NCBI GenBank assembly: GCA_013399115.1
Contig: VXAA01007175.1
Location: 1,727,805-1,791,804 of the forward strand
Length of the DNA: 64,000 nucleotides
Direction: 5' to 3'
Origin: Anseranas semipalmata
Lineage: Eukaryota > Chordata > Aves > Anseriformes > Anseranatidae
The position numbers were made by a program, and so were the translations under genes. How positions within the stretch are numbered: the first letter of the stretch is position 1; every line of letters starts with the position of its first letter. Of the stretch, positions 25,104-46,700 are shown in pieces. The notes under the pieces are model-generated. The model was given only the letters and a program-made list of their open reading frames with translations, was not told the DNA's origin and did not search any database.

Positions 25104-26790
25104 TCCACATGGCTATTTTGTGAGCTGTCCTCTCAGAATGTAGAAACTACTACCATAAAAAAAAAAATTTACAAATTTAGATTTTTTCTCTCTAATACAA
25201 ACCAACAGAGGTTAATGCCTAGACACCTTTCACATCACTTCATAGATGGAAGCACTTTTTAAGGAGAATAAAATTGTTTTAATCTCTTAAGTTACAGAGT
25301 AAAGAGCTAGCTTTCCTGAAAAATGCTATATATTTTGATGTGCACTCCTAACTGATTGCAAAGAAAGGTGGCTGTAAAATTCATTGGCCATAACAGCAGA
25401 TATATAGATAATGCCCTTTGCTACAAGAACATGGATCATATCAAGAGCAGAATAAGCAGTCACACTTCTATTTAAATTAATAGGCTTGTACTATTCTAAA
25501 TTGAGTTAGAATCTTGCAATTTTGGATGTAAAAAGAAGTGAAAGGGTTTACTGGCAGGGATGTTTGCAGAAATGGCTTTTTTTTTTTTTATAATGAAAAT
25601 GGGGAATGTTCACAGGAAGCCAATTCTAAATTTGCAAATGCGTGTTTTTAACTGGAAACCCGATTCCAAGAATTTCAAGAGAGTCCAATAAAAATCAGCC
25701 AGGTTCAATTTCAAACACTAAATACTTAGAACAGATGGATCTGCAGGCCAAGGATTATCTACTGAAATTCCTAGTACACTTTGAATGACTAATGAATTTG
25801 ACAAAACTCAAGAGCTTTTCTTAGAAAAGTGCAGAGAGCAAGCAAGAAAAACAAAACAAAACAACTCACCAACTCAGAGGCCCCAAATTTGCATGCGTCC
25901 ATGTAGGGGCAAAAGGATTTATATAAAATTCTCCATTAGTTTTCCCTAGATCAACTAGGCACCTGATTTTGAAGAACTGGGGACTGCCTTTTTTTTCCTA
26001 CTCCTCTCTCCCCACAGCAATGCCGAGTGGGAACTCAACGCTAAAAATAAATACTAGTCCAAAACTTTGTTCAAAACTTGAACTGGAATTTAATTTTTCT
26101 TCTTTCCCTAGTTCTAGGATGAAAAACTTCAGTGAGCCCTCCGAAAAGGACACCGATAATAAAAATTAATGCAACAGCTCAGCTTCTCGCTCTCCAAAAA
26201 ATGCAGTTTTTGAAGGTAACTAAAATAGCCTGTGTCCTCCCCATTGCCTCTCCTGGTCTCTGGTTCAGTGATACCAGGACACGGCACTGCTCACATACAG
26301 ATCTTGCGTGCTGCCATTGGAACAAGAAGTTGGGCTTGACTGAAGCCAGCTGCAAAACCACTGAGCCTCCCTGTCTGATCTTCTAAACATCTATGAATAT
26401 ACACTGCAGGAGGTATCAATGAATCATCAACGCATGAAAGTGCACACTCACAAACTGTGGGTATAATCGCAGACAACGTATTTGTGGATACACAAATGAT
26501 GCTCTGCCTTTCCCCTATTCCTGTGCTTTCCCAAACACAGGCATAATTTTTTAACACTTGTTCCCTAGTGCTAGCTATTCCAAGAAACCAAAGCCCATGT
26601 TCTTTCCACTGACCAGAGGGGAGAACGGACTGTTATCCCCCAGAGACTGAAAGTGATACTTGGCCACCCTCTTCTCTTGTGCAGACACGGGTCTTTTTGG
26701 AGCCCCATGCAAGCCTAGTGACCTTCAAGCCCGGCACTCTCCCCTTTGCACACTGTTCCCAAAAAGCCTTTGCTGCCTCAGAAGTCACAA

Positions 26791-26813
26791 CCACCTTCCC
26801 CCACCCCCCCACC
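26791..26813 (-). other. G-rich tract in the IKZF2 3' UTR
   Basis: The mRNA strand carries runs of seven and five G separated by a single T, flanked by GG doublets. Such spacing can form an RNA G-quadruplex, possibly with a two-tier or bulged core. The tract itself is seen in the sequence; folding is inference. Confidence 0.45.
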
Positions 26814-29260
26814 TCTTGTGACATGCTGTAAAAGCCACCCCCTTTTTCTGGATTTCCGAACACGATGATGCAGAACACAGCCAGCCACCTCCTAAACCAA
26901 CCTTCGTAACTCTAGAGAATCAGCCATACAAAATGTGATACCCTCCAGCATCTCCTCATTTTTTTCCTGCACAATCTCCTTCGATTGCACCAAGGGCAAG
27001 AAAATGAGAATGGTCTGGATGATGGCAGCAGTTTCTTTGCCTGAGTTTCCTCTACATTAGGATGAAGAAAGAAGGAGGGGGAGGAACCCAATGACATTAA
27101 GAACAATGTTGGGAATAGGTCTTTAAATCTGTCTCTCCAAAGCCTTTATATTCCCAGCCTTGATAGCTCTCACATTACACAAGATGACATTTCTCTCCAT
27201 ATTGTATTATAATTAATAGGCTACTGCAAGACTTTACCAGCTCCTACTTAATAGCATTTCAGTGCTGGGAAGCAGTCATCAGGTAATCCGGCCATGATCT
27301 ACTGTATCCTTTCTAAACACAGGTTCTAGCTGCCAAGAATGTCACCATAAAAAGATTTCAATCGATACCACTCAGCTCCTTACTTTCAAATGCTCCAGGT
27401 CTAGGAAGAGAAGAAAAAAAAAAAAAAAAAAACAGTACCCTCAAAACAAACAGCAAACTGGCATGTGCATAGCGTATGCAGATTGAAGTGAGCAGATGGG
27501 AACTCATTATGGCCTGATCTTGCTCTCTCTTTTATACTTTAGTAACTTCATACTTTGGAAAAGGTCTCACCAAACGCATGGAGACGGCTTGCATGGAGGG
27601 GGTTAAACCCATGCAGATCTTTCCATTCTTGAGCCGTGCTCTTGTTGCCAAACAACAACATTTCAATTGTGATTGGTACAAACAGTTGGGTTTCAATGGC
27701 AATCTGTCACGTAGGTTTAAGCCCAGTTTTTACTGCTGCAACCTGCAACTTGGGTGCTTGCTGGCTTTGTTACTTTTTGGGAGAGAAAGAAAGGAAAAAA
27801 CAGATCGGTGTGGTATTTTTTCTGTTGTCCAGTCTGTAGCTCATGGAATCACTCTGGAGTTTGTTTCTTCATTTGTTTTCTCTACAGTGAAATTAATAAA
27901 TTATGAATAAAAATGAAATCTGTGAATCAAAAATCAAAGCACAGCACCTGCATATCTCCATGTATCAATTTCTAAAGAAGTGGGGAAGTTCATATGCAAT
28001 CTGTTTGCTTGCAGGGCTCGTGGGCTCACCAAGAGCAAAAGCTATCTAGCAAAAACTGCACTTTAACCCCTAAATTAAAGAATTGATGATACGAAAACAA
28101 AAGGAAATCACTGTTTCAGCAAATAAGATGTCAGCAAGAGAAAAAAAAAGATCAAGGCTCGGATCCTGACATAGCTGAACAGTTGGGTTAGTTTCATTAA
28201 ATTCAATGGAGCTAAGAGGATTAATGCTGTCCGACAAATCTGGCTCCTACAGTTTTCTCAGCTGCAAGTCTTAGTTTAGGCTGTTGCCAAGAGGTTAACA
28301 CTGTGATAATAGAATGAGAAAGTATTTATATAGGTATATATAGATATATAATTATATTTAAAGAACACTTTGCTACTAGTACTTTTGTCATTTTAAAAAT
28401 CTGTAATTTTAAAAAAAAATTATTTTAGAAGAGCAGCAGAACCTCTTGAGTAAACTACAGACTCTCTCGCCCACTCCTAGGCTACTTACTGTCCTAGAAG
28501 CAAGTTTAAATGGTATTTGTAAATGATATTTCTTAAACCATAGGGTGCAACTAAATAAGTAAGGCTCCCAAGGGTCTCTAAGAAGCCAGTGAGTCAACAC
28601 ATAGGCATGGAGTAATGGCAAATCAACAATTCTAAAAAAGGTGCTTCATAAGTTAAGGAAAATAAAAGTACAGAGCCTCAGACTTACCACAGAAGGCCCT
28701 CAGACTTATGAAACTAAACTGCTGTTATGTGGTACAGTGTTAAGACATACTTTTTTTTTCTTTTTTTCTTTACATTCTAGAGGGGCAATACACACTGAAC
28801 CCAGGAAAGCAGCTCACCATTGAAAGTAATTTTGAAAGCAATATTGACTTTGATTCGTGTTCCTAAATCCCTAAACAGCTTTGCTTTAAAAAAATTGTTC
28901 TTTCTGTGGAATAAAGATCCCCCGGTCTTCTCCAGCCACCAAAACCCCACACCATATCTGCACATTTGAAAAAGGCTCTCCTCTGAAATGTTTCTACCTA
29001 TTTGTCTGAAATTATAAATGAGTGGCAACTCGTCGTGACTTTAAAGCACCTAGCAGGGTTGAGCAATATCCCAAAACAGGACACGATATACAGCTGATTG
29101 AGACAGAAACAGACTGCCTTTCAGCTCCCACAAAAAGCAAGTCAGGTCACTCATCAAAAAGTGACAGCAACTACAAACCCCTCTTTTATCCCTTCCCTTC
29201 CTTCTTTCCATTCTTAAGCTGGGCAGAGCAAATGAGGTTGGGTCCACAAAAAAATAAGGT

Positions 29261-29313
29261 TAATAATAATAATTAAACAACAGCAACAACAACAACAGCA
29301 ACAACAACAAAAT
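29261..29313. repeat. TAA and CAA/CAG trinucleotide repeat
   Basis: A short TAA run (29261-29275) passes into a CAA repeat interrupted by CAG (29276-29311). It starts about 100 bases after the IKZF2 stop codon, inside the 3' UTR, so the transcript carries UUG repeats with CUG interruptions. Being a microsatellite, its length probably varies between individuals. Confidence 0.9.
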
Positions 29314-29411
29314 AGGCGTATCAATGTCTGAGGAAAAGTGGGATTGTAAGTGCAGTATTTCTTCATGTGCAGTTCTTCTACTTCATAAGAGTCCCCTTTG
29401 GATGAGAAGGC

Positions 29412-30167
<756 letters not shown>

Positions 30168-30333
30168 TCAAGGCAATCACTCCATGGGTTCACTGTAAAA
30201 GCGGTGGGGAGGGACAGGAAATCCCTGGCTTGAAATGAAATTCATTCCAGAGTCCAAAGTTTGCCTCCTACTTGTTTACAGACCTCCTAGTTTCTGTCCT
30301 GAGATGGGTAAAACAGCAACAACACCTACAACA

Positions 30334-30364
30334 TCATTATTATTATTATTATTATTTATTATTC
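30334..30364. repeat. ATT microsatellite
   Basis: About seven near-perfect ATT units with one slip (atttatt), inside the last IKZF2 intron and about 200 bases from the terminal exon. Confidence 0.9.
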
Positions 30365-30798
30365 CAGGTGAAGCAAGCAGCTGCAGTGACCTCCAGACCA
30401 ATTCCAAACCTTCCAGTAGACCTCACTGTGCCCACACTTCCAATGAGAAAATACATGTGAACAGAGAGAAAATGAGATTGTACTGCTGAGGTCAATGAAG
30501 CTTTGCCCGTTGCTACCACTAGACATACTCTCCCAAAATTAAAGGAGGCAGTACCACCTGTCTCCCCACACTCCAAGGTTCCTCATACATACCTTACATC
30601 AGGGCTGCATAACCAGAAATTTAAGCAACAGCTACAGAGGGCTGGTAAGGTGGGGACCTAACACCTTAGAGCCACAATATGTAAATCTTTCAGCCAACAG
30701 AAAAAAAAATGACTACATGTAGCCACAGAACGTAGCAAATTATGTGATCACCTGACATCTTGTGTTCAGGGTAAAGCATTTTTGCAGCTCATCCCCTC

Positions 30799-30833
30799 AA
30801 AACAAACAAACAAAAAACAAACAAACAAAAAAA
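30799..30833. repeat. AAAC tandem repeat
   Basis: Repeated AAAC units with two longer A stretches, in the last IKZF2 intron. Confidence 0.9.
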
Positions 30834-33800
30834 CTACCCCAACATTTTGGACTGAAAAAAGGACAAACAAACCCTCAGTGTCTGTCTAGGCAGGAAAACA
30901 GACTAGAGAAACCATACGTATAGCTTAGTTTCATTTGGTAAAAGGCAAAAGCAACTTTCATTGACACAGGATAAATAAATATATAATGATGATGAAAGCT
31001 GACTGATTCATCACTATGTGAATACCAAATTCACATCTTTGTAGCCTTTTTAAATCAATGGCATTACATATACATGAAACCAGAACCACAAATGGGTAAA
31101 TTATGCTAGTCACAGGGCACGTTGCATATTGCTGATCTCCTTTGAAGTTAGAAAATCACAGCTACTTACATTGAGGCTCAGTTTAGCAGCACTGCTTTTC
31201 CAGTGACGGCTGTAGTGTGTCAGTACAAGGCAAGTTCATATAATAACTCTTCTTAATTAAATATAAAAGATTATATGCATAACTGTATGCATAAGATACA
31301 AGATATACAGACACGTATTCACACATGAATATTTAGTTAGTTGTTAACAGTTAACTTTTGAAACCAATTTCACAAAGTCTGATAAATAATTTTGGTGGGT
31401 TTTCGTTGCCTTTGTTACTTTTCACTGCCTCAGAACATAAAACCACGCTTTTCTTCAATAGTGTAAGCTAATCAATTCAGGGAGTCACTACACACAACTC
31501 ATTTGGCTATCCAAGAATTAAAAAACTCAAAAATCTTCTATCACCTTTTGCCAAAATTGCTTGGAACAAAATGTGTATAAACCAACATAAGAAAGAAACA
31601 GAACTGTAATCCCAAATCTCTTCCAAATAGCATTAGTACATTTCAACATAGCTATCATTCAGCATTTTATTTTTGACTATAATAATTCATTCCATCTAGT
31701 GTGGCTTATCTTAAAGTGATGCATAAAGCGAGAAATAATTTTACATTACCCACGGAACAATCAGGTTATCCTTGGAGAGGATGCATCACTTTTGCTTGGG
31801 AATTTAGCCCTGATTAGCAAGGTAATTAAATGCAACTCTAAAGTGAAGCACGTGAATATTCCTACTCTCTTCAGCAGTACTGCTCATGTGCTTCTGATTA
31901 GACACCTTGTTTGTATATCTCCTTACATTTCACTACAGCCAGCTGTGTTACACTTATAACCCACTGAAAGCAAGCATAACATAGAAAATTGTTCCTTTGT
32001 TGCACATTAGACATTTGGAGAAAAATAGGGAAGGAAGAACCAAACAGTATTACAGTGGCAGCCTTTGTTATCTAATATGACTTAAGGGTGATTTTTGCCA
32101 TCAAACATCCTCTTTTTAGTGTTTCTGCCATGGGCTTGCAGTCCTGCTGTCAGTTATGGCTGTCCTGCTGCAGATAGGATGGATGGCTCTTTAATGGGAG
32201 GTGGGTTCAGTCCCACTTGAAATTGAGCAGCTACTTCCCAGGTGGTGCCAAAGTGGGACTGGAGGAGAGCTGCAGGAGGCATGGGGTGTCTCTGGCAAGG
32301 TGGGAGAAAAAAGAAAATGGAAAAGTCCATCGGACCCTGACACCCGCTCTGGCCAACTGTATCGCTCCTGTGTTTGAATAAGGAACTGGCTCTGTTGAAG
32401 AAATCTGATCCAGTCTCCAAACATGCTGTCAGTCCTTTGTAGGCTAGATAGATCAAGAAATAACACCTATCCTTTATGGACAACTTAGATGAACAATGCA
32501 GACCTTATTTTGATTCCTTTTATCTTTCATGTTTAGCGACTCCACCAGACAGCAGAGTAGAGAAAATAGTAAATTGCCAGCGATTTGAATTATTCATTCC
32601 TTTAACTATGTTTCAAAGATGTCAGAGCCCTAAAAATGGCATGTGACATATAAAAGTAAAATAAATGATAACATGGAGAGAAGAGGGCATAAAACAGAGC
32701 TCAGAAGAAACATTAACAAACCAGTCCAACATGGTTTTCAATTATAATTCCTCTTTAGTTTTAAGTACAGATTTGGCTAACTAATCAGATTCATCATTTT
32801 AAATTTTCTTTCAAAATTATGCTCAAATTCTGTGCATTCTTGACCTACATTACCACAGTGGAAGAAGAAACATTCTCCACTGTGGTCATCTTATCATACG
32901 ACATCCAAAAAAAACCCTCAAAAACGGGTATTTGAAGCTAGATCAAATAACAGACACATCTGTCCTGTGATACTTGACAAAAAGGACTACAGGTATCTAC
33001 AGCAACTGCAATGTCGGACACTTTGGAGAAAAATGTAAGAAACCTTGGAGAAATCAGTTACAGAATTTACCACTGGCTAAATTTCTTCCTGACCCCCATT
33101 AACTAGAACCTGACCAACTTTGAAGCAGGTGGATCTTCATCTGTTCTGTGACACCTGTATATTTTTAATTCTTACTATAACAACCGTGGTCTTATCGTAA
33201 GATGTATAAATGTCTTTTGTATTCTGCCAACTTCTTAACATCAGTGACACTCTAGGACTGTGAATACCACATTCAAACTAAGAATACATGAATCTGCTTC
33301 ATGTGATCAGCTTGAAGCCAGCTGCTTCAAGTGTCTGCTTCTCCCTTCATTGAAAGAGAGGCAAAAAGAAGTATTCAGACTCCCTTGTATCTTAAGTTAT
33401 AGTTTCTGCCTCCACTATTTCAACAGTTAGTAAGACTAGTACCTCAATGGCAGATATATAACCCAAGTTTCTCAATCAGAAATTAACTCTCTTTGCTGTA
33501 TGCTGCTTCCTCTCATCCCGAAATTTCAGCCAGAGTAGAGACTGCGGTCCATAACCAAGGTCCCTTGGAGACTGCTGATCAGAAAGAGCAGTAAAGCATT
33601 GATAGATGTAGCATGCAAAGATTTGAGCTTACATGACCTTCTCATAAACACCATTAAGTTGTTTTGGACAAGTGCCATACTTGCAGTATGCACAGGAAAA
33701 TTTCCTGCAAGCAAGAGAACCATTACAAGTTCTTCCTGATAGAGTTGAACAATATTTCATTGGGGAGAAAACGGGAAGAAAAGTGAGGTCATGGTGAAAA

Positions 33801-36132
33801 ACAAAGGTAGCAAGGCAGAGACTCTGCTGGTTTTCAGCTCAGACACAGATGCCAGGAAAGATTAGAGAAGGCAGAAAGATACAATACAGTAAATACGAAA
33901 GAGGACACTTTCCCCCTGCAGCTGGATCTGGACAAAAAGCTGCATGTCATACAAAACCCTGAATTCCTAGCCTCAGAAAAAATGGAATACCAAAATGATC
34001 TGTTATGCCAATAAAAGAAACAGGTTCATCTCAAAACAAAGAAGAGAATACTGCTACTACTGAAGAGAATAATAAAAAGCTATAGCGTATCTCACACAAG
34101 GATTTCCAATCAATAAGTTTGCCTTTTAAGACAGTAACAACATACAGTCAAAAGCATGTGAGCGGACAAATAAAATAACCTTCCTGGTCTAAAAAAGAGG
34201 CTGTCATCTACAACTTCCAAAAATTGATGCAATTTATACCATCCAAAGTGTGGGTTGACTCAGTTGTGAAGGATGCTTATAACAAGTAAAACTATACTGC
34301 TTATGACAGCAGCTTGGGTACTCCAGAATTTAAGGGGAAAGGGAGAGAGGTCTCCAGCCCTCTCAGGTGAAGTCTGTAGTCCCTGAAAAGATACCCTTTC
34401 AGAGGTACTGTAAATACAATTATGTCTAAGTCTGTGGACAACTTGAGGGAAAAAAAAAAAGGAAAAAAAAAAAAGTAAAGTGAGAGGTGTGAACTGCCCT
34501 TCTTTCAAGGCTATAATGGGTCCAACGTCTAGTACATCAATTTAAACGTTGGCATGGTTAACTATTTCACTGTTGATCACAATGTGCAGGAAAATACAGC
34601 ACTTACTGAGACAACACTAGGGAAATCTGTTATGATGGAGCTATGTTTACAATCTCATATAGCTGGATTCGGTTTGTCAGTAGACAGTCCTGCTCCTATT
34701 GCCACCCTCTTCAACCCTAACTTGTGTCACAGCAGTAAATTAAACCAGAGTATACATCCTCCAGTTCTTACTAGCAGTACACTAATTCATTTCAGACCAC
34801 TCAAAGACAATAAAATAAGAATTAAGCTTTTATCTCAGAAGGACTAATAACAATATAGAAAAAAAACTGATGCCTCCTAGCGCTCCTTGTGTGGGTTGGA
34901 TTGTTCCTGACCTAACCTGGGCTTAGAAGGTGATGGAAAAGAAAGGACATGAAAATTTTTAATCAGTGCATGAAAGAAGCCTAGCAGCGATATTTGGGAA
35001 TGGTCGGATGACTAAGGGCAGCCAGGTCAGTGTGTCAGTACCCCCCAGGTGAGACGCTGCATGCTGTTAGCCCCTACAATTCAAAACTGTGTGGGTTAGC
35101 TTAAAATCACCCTCAGTGGTGATTTAAGAAATCCATCTGAATCTCCATTTAGCTGAGGGGCAATGACTTTTCCAAATGGCAGTCTTAATTGCCTACAGTC
35201 CTCTGATCCTCTCTCTGTAAGTGTCCTCAGTGTAGGTAGAATGAGTATATGGCACCCTTAAAATCTGTACGACTGTCCTTACAGGCAGTGAGTGTGGAAA
35301 ACACACACTACGTTAGTTCAGAGTCTAGCAGCATATACTTACCCCAAATAATTCCCTGTCCTACCTCCCCTCGTAAGAAGTTTAACACTGCCTCAATAAC
35401 TGTGAAAAGTAGCTTTAAGCTACAGCTCAACAGAAGTAAAATTCTCCATACTGTCTCCTGTTAAAAGCTGAACGATTTTAAGATGTCAAGATACAAAGCA
35501 AAAAACAAACTCTGGGTCTAGGATTCTAAATTTGGTAACCAAAAGTGATCCAATGCTGTTTTATATTCATGAATTAAGTTTATCGGGTGCAGAACACTGC
35601 ACTTGGAGTATGCTTTATTCTTCCAATAGAAGTGATGTGATTTTGCTTCCTCATGCTGATATTATCAGACCAGTTGTTGCCAACTCTCTAGAATTTAATA
35701 CAAGTTACAAGTCTTGTGATTCTCTTTTTTTTTTTTTTCACACACACACATATGGAGACAGATAATTATACGAGTCTTACATTTTACTTGCTGGCGTGAG
35801 GAGAGGGAAAGATGACACGTCTTTGTCAAAAAGACAAAAGGTCAGAGAAAAGTTAAAAAAACAGACTTAAGGCACAGGAAAATCTCAAGATCTTCTAAGC
35901 CATTTTTGTGATTACGGGGACCTCATTTTTGAATGGTCTGGGCTGGCAAAACTAGTTCCATTGTTTTCATAATTTCTTGCTGTGATTTAACCATCTCAAC
36001 TGTTGTCCCTCCCCATCACAACCAAGTTCTGAGAGTGCTACTTTTCCCCTTGTTCTTTTGGCTTTTGTTCACAAGTTACAAGCAACTTATACCTACACAC
36101 TAAAAATAATAAAAGGCGTATCTCAAGCTTAC

Positions 36133-36276
36133 CCACAAACTTCTGTGGGGTGGAGCTTTTACGCTTTCCCATGTTGCTTGTCAGCTTCTCTATAACAGCA
36201 GGTCTCTCAAAAGGCACCAGAGAAATATTGTTGTCCATCACAGGCTCTTGTTCCTTACAATCTTCCATAGGAGGTA
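36133..36276 (-). CDS. IKZF2: IKZF2 (Helios), penultimate coding exon
   Basis: This 144-nt exon encodes the linker between finger 4 and the long C-terminal exon: [15 protein letters not shown], then [20 protein letters not shown], then [11 protein letters not shown], with a split Val at the start and a split Gly at the end. The text matches Helios closely; [12 protein letters not shown] is a family signature, and its basic KRK may contribute to nuclear localisation. The acceptor is ttttatgtag (AG at 36277-36278) after a T-rich tract. The donor is GTAAGC from 36132. Both borders are phase 1 and the frame runs straight from the finger-4 exon into the last exon. The exon has no zinc finger. The open frame extends past both splice sites, but those extensions are intronic. 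Confidence 0.96.
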
Positions 36277-43704
<7,428 letters not shown>

Positions 43705-46700
43705 TTAGGTCAAATCCACAGCAACCCACTTTTGCTATCAACATCGCATCTTTGCAACAAACCCACTCTCGAGATGGAAAGACACCTAAGAAAGGTTACT
43801 CAAGTCCCAGGCCTTCTTCCCAGCCCCATTTCCCCACCGCACACACCTCCTCCCACCCACCGGGTACGTGGCCCCGTCAGTTTTTCACACTAACGCATGG
43901 TATCAGCAGAAGCAAAAAGAGGCGGACTTGCTGGTCGCAAAGCAAATAAACAGACTGCAAGAGGGGAAAACAAACCAAACAGCTGAATCACACCCCGGCA
44001 CTGCCCGTGTGTCACCAAGCCTCGTGGGAAAGAAACTTCTGAGACGTTTTGCCCATGGTACGAACAGCTGCCTTCGCAAAAACGTGCTGCCCCAGTGGCC
44101 TAATTCTGCTCTGAACCGGGGGGAAAGCCAGTGCGCGGCACAGAAGAGTTCTTTCATTGAGGCGACTTTGCCAAAATTACCAAGGGAAGGTTTGAAAAAA
44201 GAAAAACAAAAAAAACAGACAACAGAAAGTAACGTTGGTAACGGCCTCTGTTGCATGCCAGAGCTGAGCTGCCACCAGTGATTCTCAGAGACTGGATAAT
44301 ATTAAAAAATAAAGGCCGAGTCCAACAAAAATCAAGCCAGATGAACGCAAGACATACGTCCAATTCTTTTTTGTGTGTTTCACTCAGCAGCAATAAGAGT
44401 AAATGGCAAATGCCTCTTAATACATGCAAAACCTGGCACCAGATTCCCATAAAGTATATCCCTTTCATAGCATGTCATTAAGTAACCACAAGAATGGCCT
44501 AACCCAAGGCCAGAAAGCTAGCCAGAAGTGTAGTTTGCCAAGCCATGCTAATAAAGGTTTTTAATATAACTCAAACTCGTAGAACACAACCATTTATTCT
44601 CTAATAACTAAAGAGCTATTAAGTCCGTGCTGCAAGTCCAGTAAAACACCACAGGCTGAGGTTTTTCAGAGCTGTCTGAGGGATGTGGAAGGTCAAACTT
44701 CTTACAGAGTTTTGAAAATCTTAGGTAAGAATTTTAGTTTCCAGCCAAAGAAATCGAGAATATCCTCTGCTGGCTAATATAACGTGTTCCTATTGGGTTT
44801 GTCCCAATCTTGAAAGCTTTTCACCGTCATTTACTCAATGAAACCCAAGCTGTACCAACGGCAGCCAAAACGCACCATCACCCCTGGGCAACCGGTTCCT
44901 TCCTCCCGCCGCGGGACGCAGTGGCACGACAGGACGGACACCGGTCCCGGCACCCCCGGCCCAGCCAAACCCAGACTCCATCACCCCTCGGGGCTGCTCT
45001 CTGCACAGCTGCATCAGCACGGGGTTCCAGGCCAGCAAGCCCCTCGCACCAGGGGGTGCTTTAGTGCTGGGATGGAAGGGGCAGGGGACATGGTGGGAGG
45101 ACAGCCAGGACCAGCGAGAAGTTGGACAGGGGATTTCTTGTGTTGGGGCTGAAGCCCTCAACATGAAAGACCCAGAGGAAGGGAAGTTATTTTTTTTTCC
45201 CCAGAGGGGAGAAAAAGCTGCTTTTAATAAGCACCCAAACTGTGGATTTATTTCTCTTTATTTGGAGATGAAGTTCATCCTCAGGAAAGCAATGTGTCTC
45301 ATACCAAAACAGTTCTTGTAGTCATTATTTTGCTCACTAGCTCACTTTGTTGCCCTAACTGGCATTGTTACTGGGAAACTCAGTTGACACCAAGGATGTG
45401 AGGCTTATTATCATTCCCAGAGTAACTGCCCTTGATGTGAACAAGTTCTGGATCAAGCCTCAGCTCTTAAATGCAAACTGTCTCATTCTGCAAGCACCTT
45501 TAGGATAACATACTGGTAGCTCCCTAGAATGGAAAAACTTGCATCACAATTCCAATGTTTCATCATGCATCTAGATGGCATCAATGTCTGTCAGTCTGAT
45601 GCCTTTATTAGAAGCTAACTTGAGGTCTAATCAAGAAATCTAATGCAGTTGAAGGGATTAAGTTAACGAAGCTGAAGCAGGGCTGAATTAGCCCACCCAG
45701 TTTGTCTATACCGGGTTCTCAAACAACTTAGGTAAACTGTAAGACGCAAGGGAAATAGATGATTGCATTCAGTTATTCAAGAGGTAGCTGGTATTAATTA
45801 AATATATGATCATTTAGCACAGAGAAACATTCTCCTGCAAGCTTGCAGTACAAAAACATTGATTCAACAATCAAAAAAAAAGCTGATATTACACCTCTTC
45901 AAATTGCTGCTCCTTGCATTGCAACCATTTCATAAACTGTTCACAGACAACAAGGCTGAGCTTTTCCAATGCTATCTGGGACAGCCAGCCACCCAAATTC
46001 CACCAAATTTCAAGGTTCATAGGAGATAAAAGCTAATGATAAAGGCAAGATTTCTACATGCAATATGGGATTTGAGGAACGTAACTCCCCAAGGAAAGAA
46101 ATACTCCAGCACACAAGCTCCTTCCTCTGGGGAGAAGATAAGAGAATAAACAACATGTGACAAATATTAGTCATGTTGCCTAATACACAACTGGAAGTTG
46201 CTCAAACACAACAGGGAAGAGCGAAGTTTGTGAATTCCAGTTCAGTAGACTTGAATATAACTCCCTTGGGTTCATTTGCAAAGTTGGTCCCCAGGCTCCC
46301 TCTGCTCTACAGATGCAATCACATCATAGCACCACACGTGACACAGGGAAAACTCTGACTTATACTCTAAAATTACACAGAGTGACTGCGATGTGGGCCA
46401 CAATGCATTCGATCAAGGCAGATCACAACGGAATAGGTTCCGGTAGCAGCAGTTTGTGTCACTAGCCGTGCTCGCAATCCAGTTGGTAAGAAGCGCGGCT
46501 AGCAGGGGAAGCAATTGCGGTCTAGATTTTAGGAACCTTGTTGTTGTGACAAATGCCAAGACATTGAAATAGCTGCAAATTTCCCCTCGTACTCTCATCA
46601 AAGCAACTCATGACAAAAAAAATACATGTTTGTGGATATGAACGTTGCCAGTGGGTGTACATTTTTCCACATTTTGTATTACCCAACAGAAAGATGTACA

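Larger units (their letters stand above)
20205..29411 (-). other. IKZF2: IKZF2 3' untranslated region (inferred extent)
   Basis: The UTR begins right after the stop codon at 29412-29414 and is read on the minus strand. I place the distal end at about 20,205-20,220, just after a tandem AATAAA at 20229-20240. Mammalian Helios mRNA is also known for a UTR of many kilobases, so about 9.2 kb is plausible. No competing gene or splice-linked exon appears inside it. Features on the mRNA strand include a UUG-rich repeat near the stop, AU-rich cores UAUUUAU at 21401-21407, 24548-24554 and 26047-26053, a Pumilio-type UGUAAAUA at 21338-21345, and a G-rich tract at 26791-26813. A further AATAAA at about 25,098-25,103 could give a shorter isoform. 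The start is certain; the end is inference. Confidence 0.6.
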
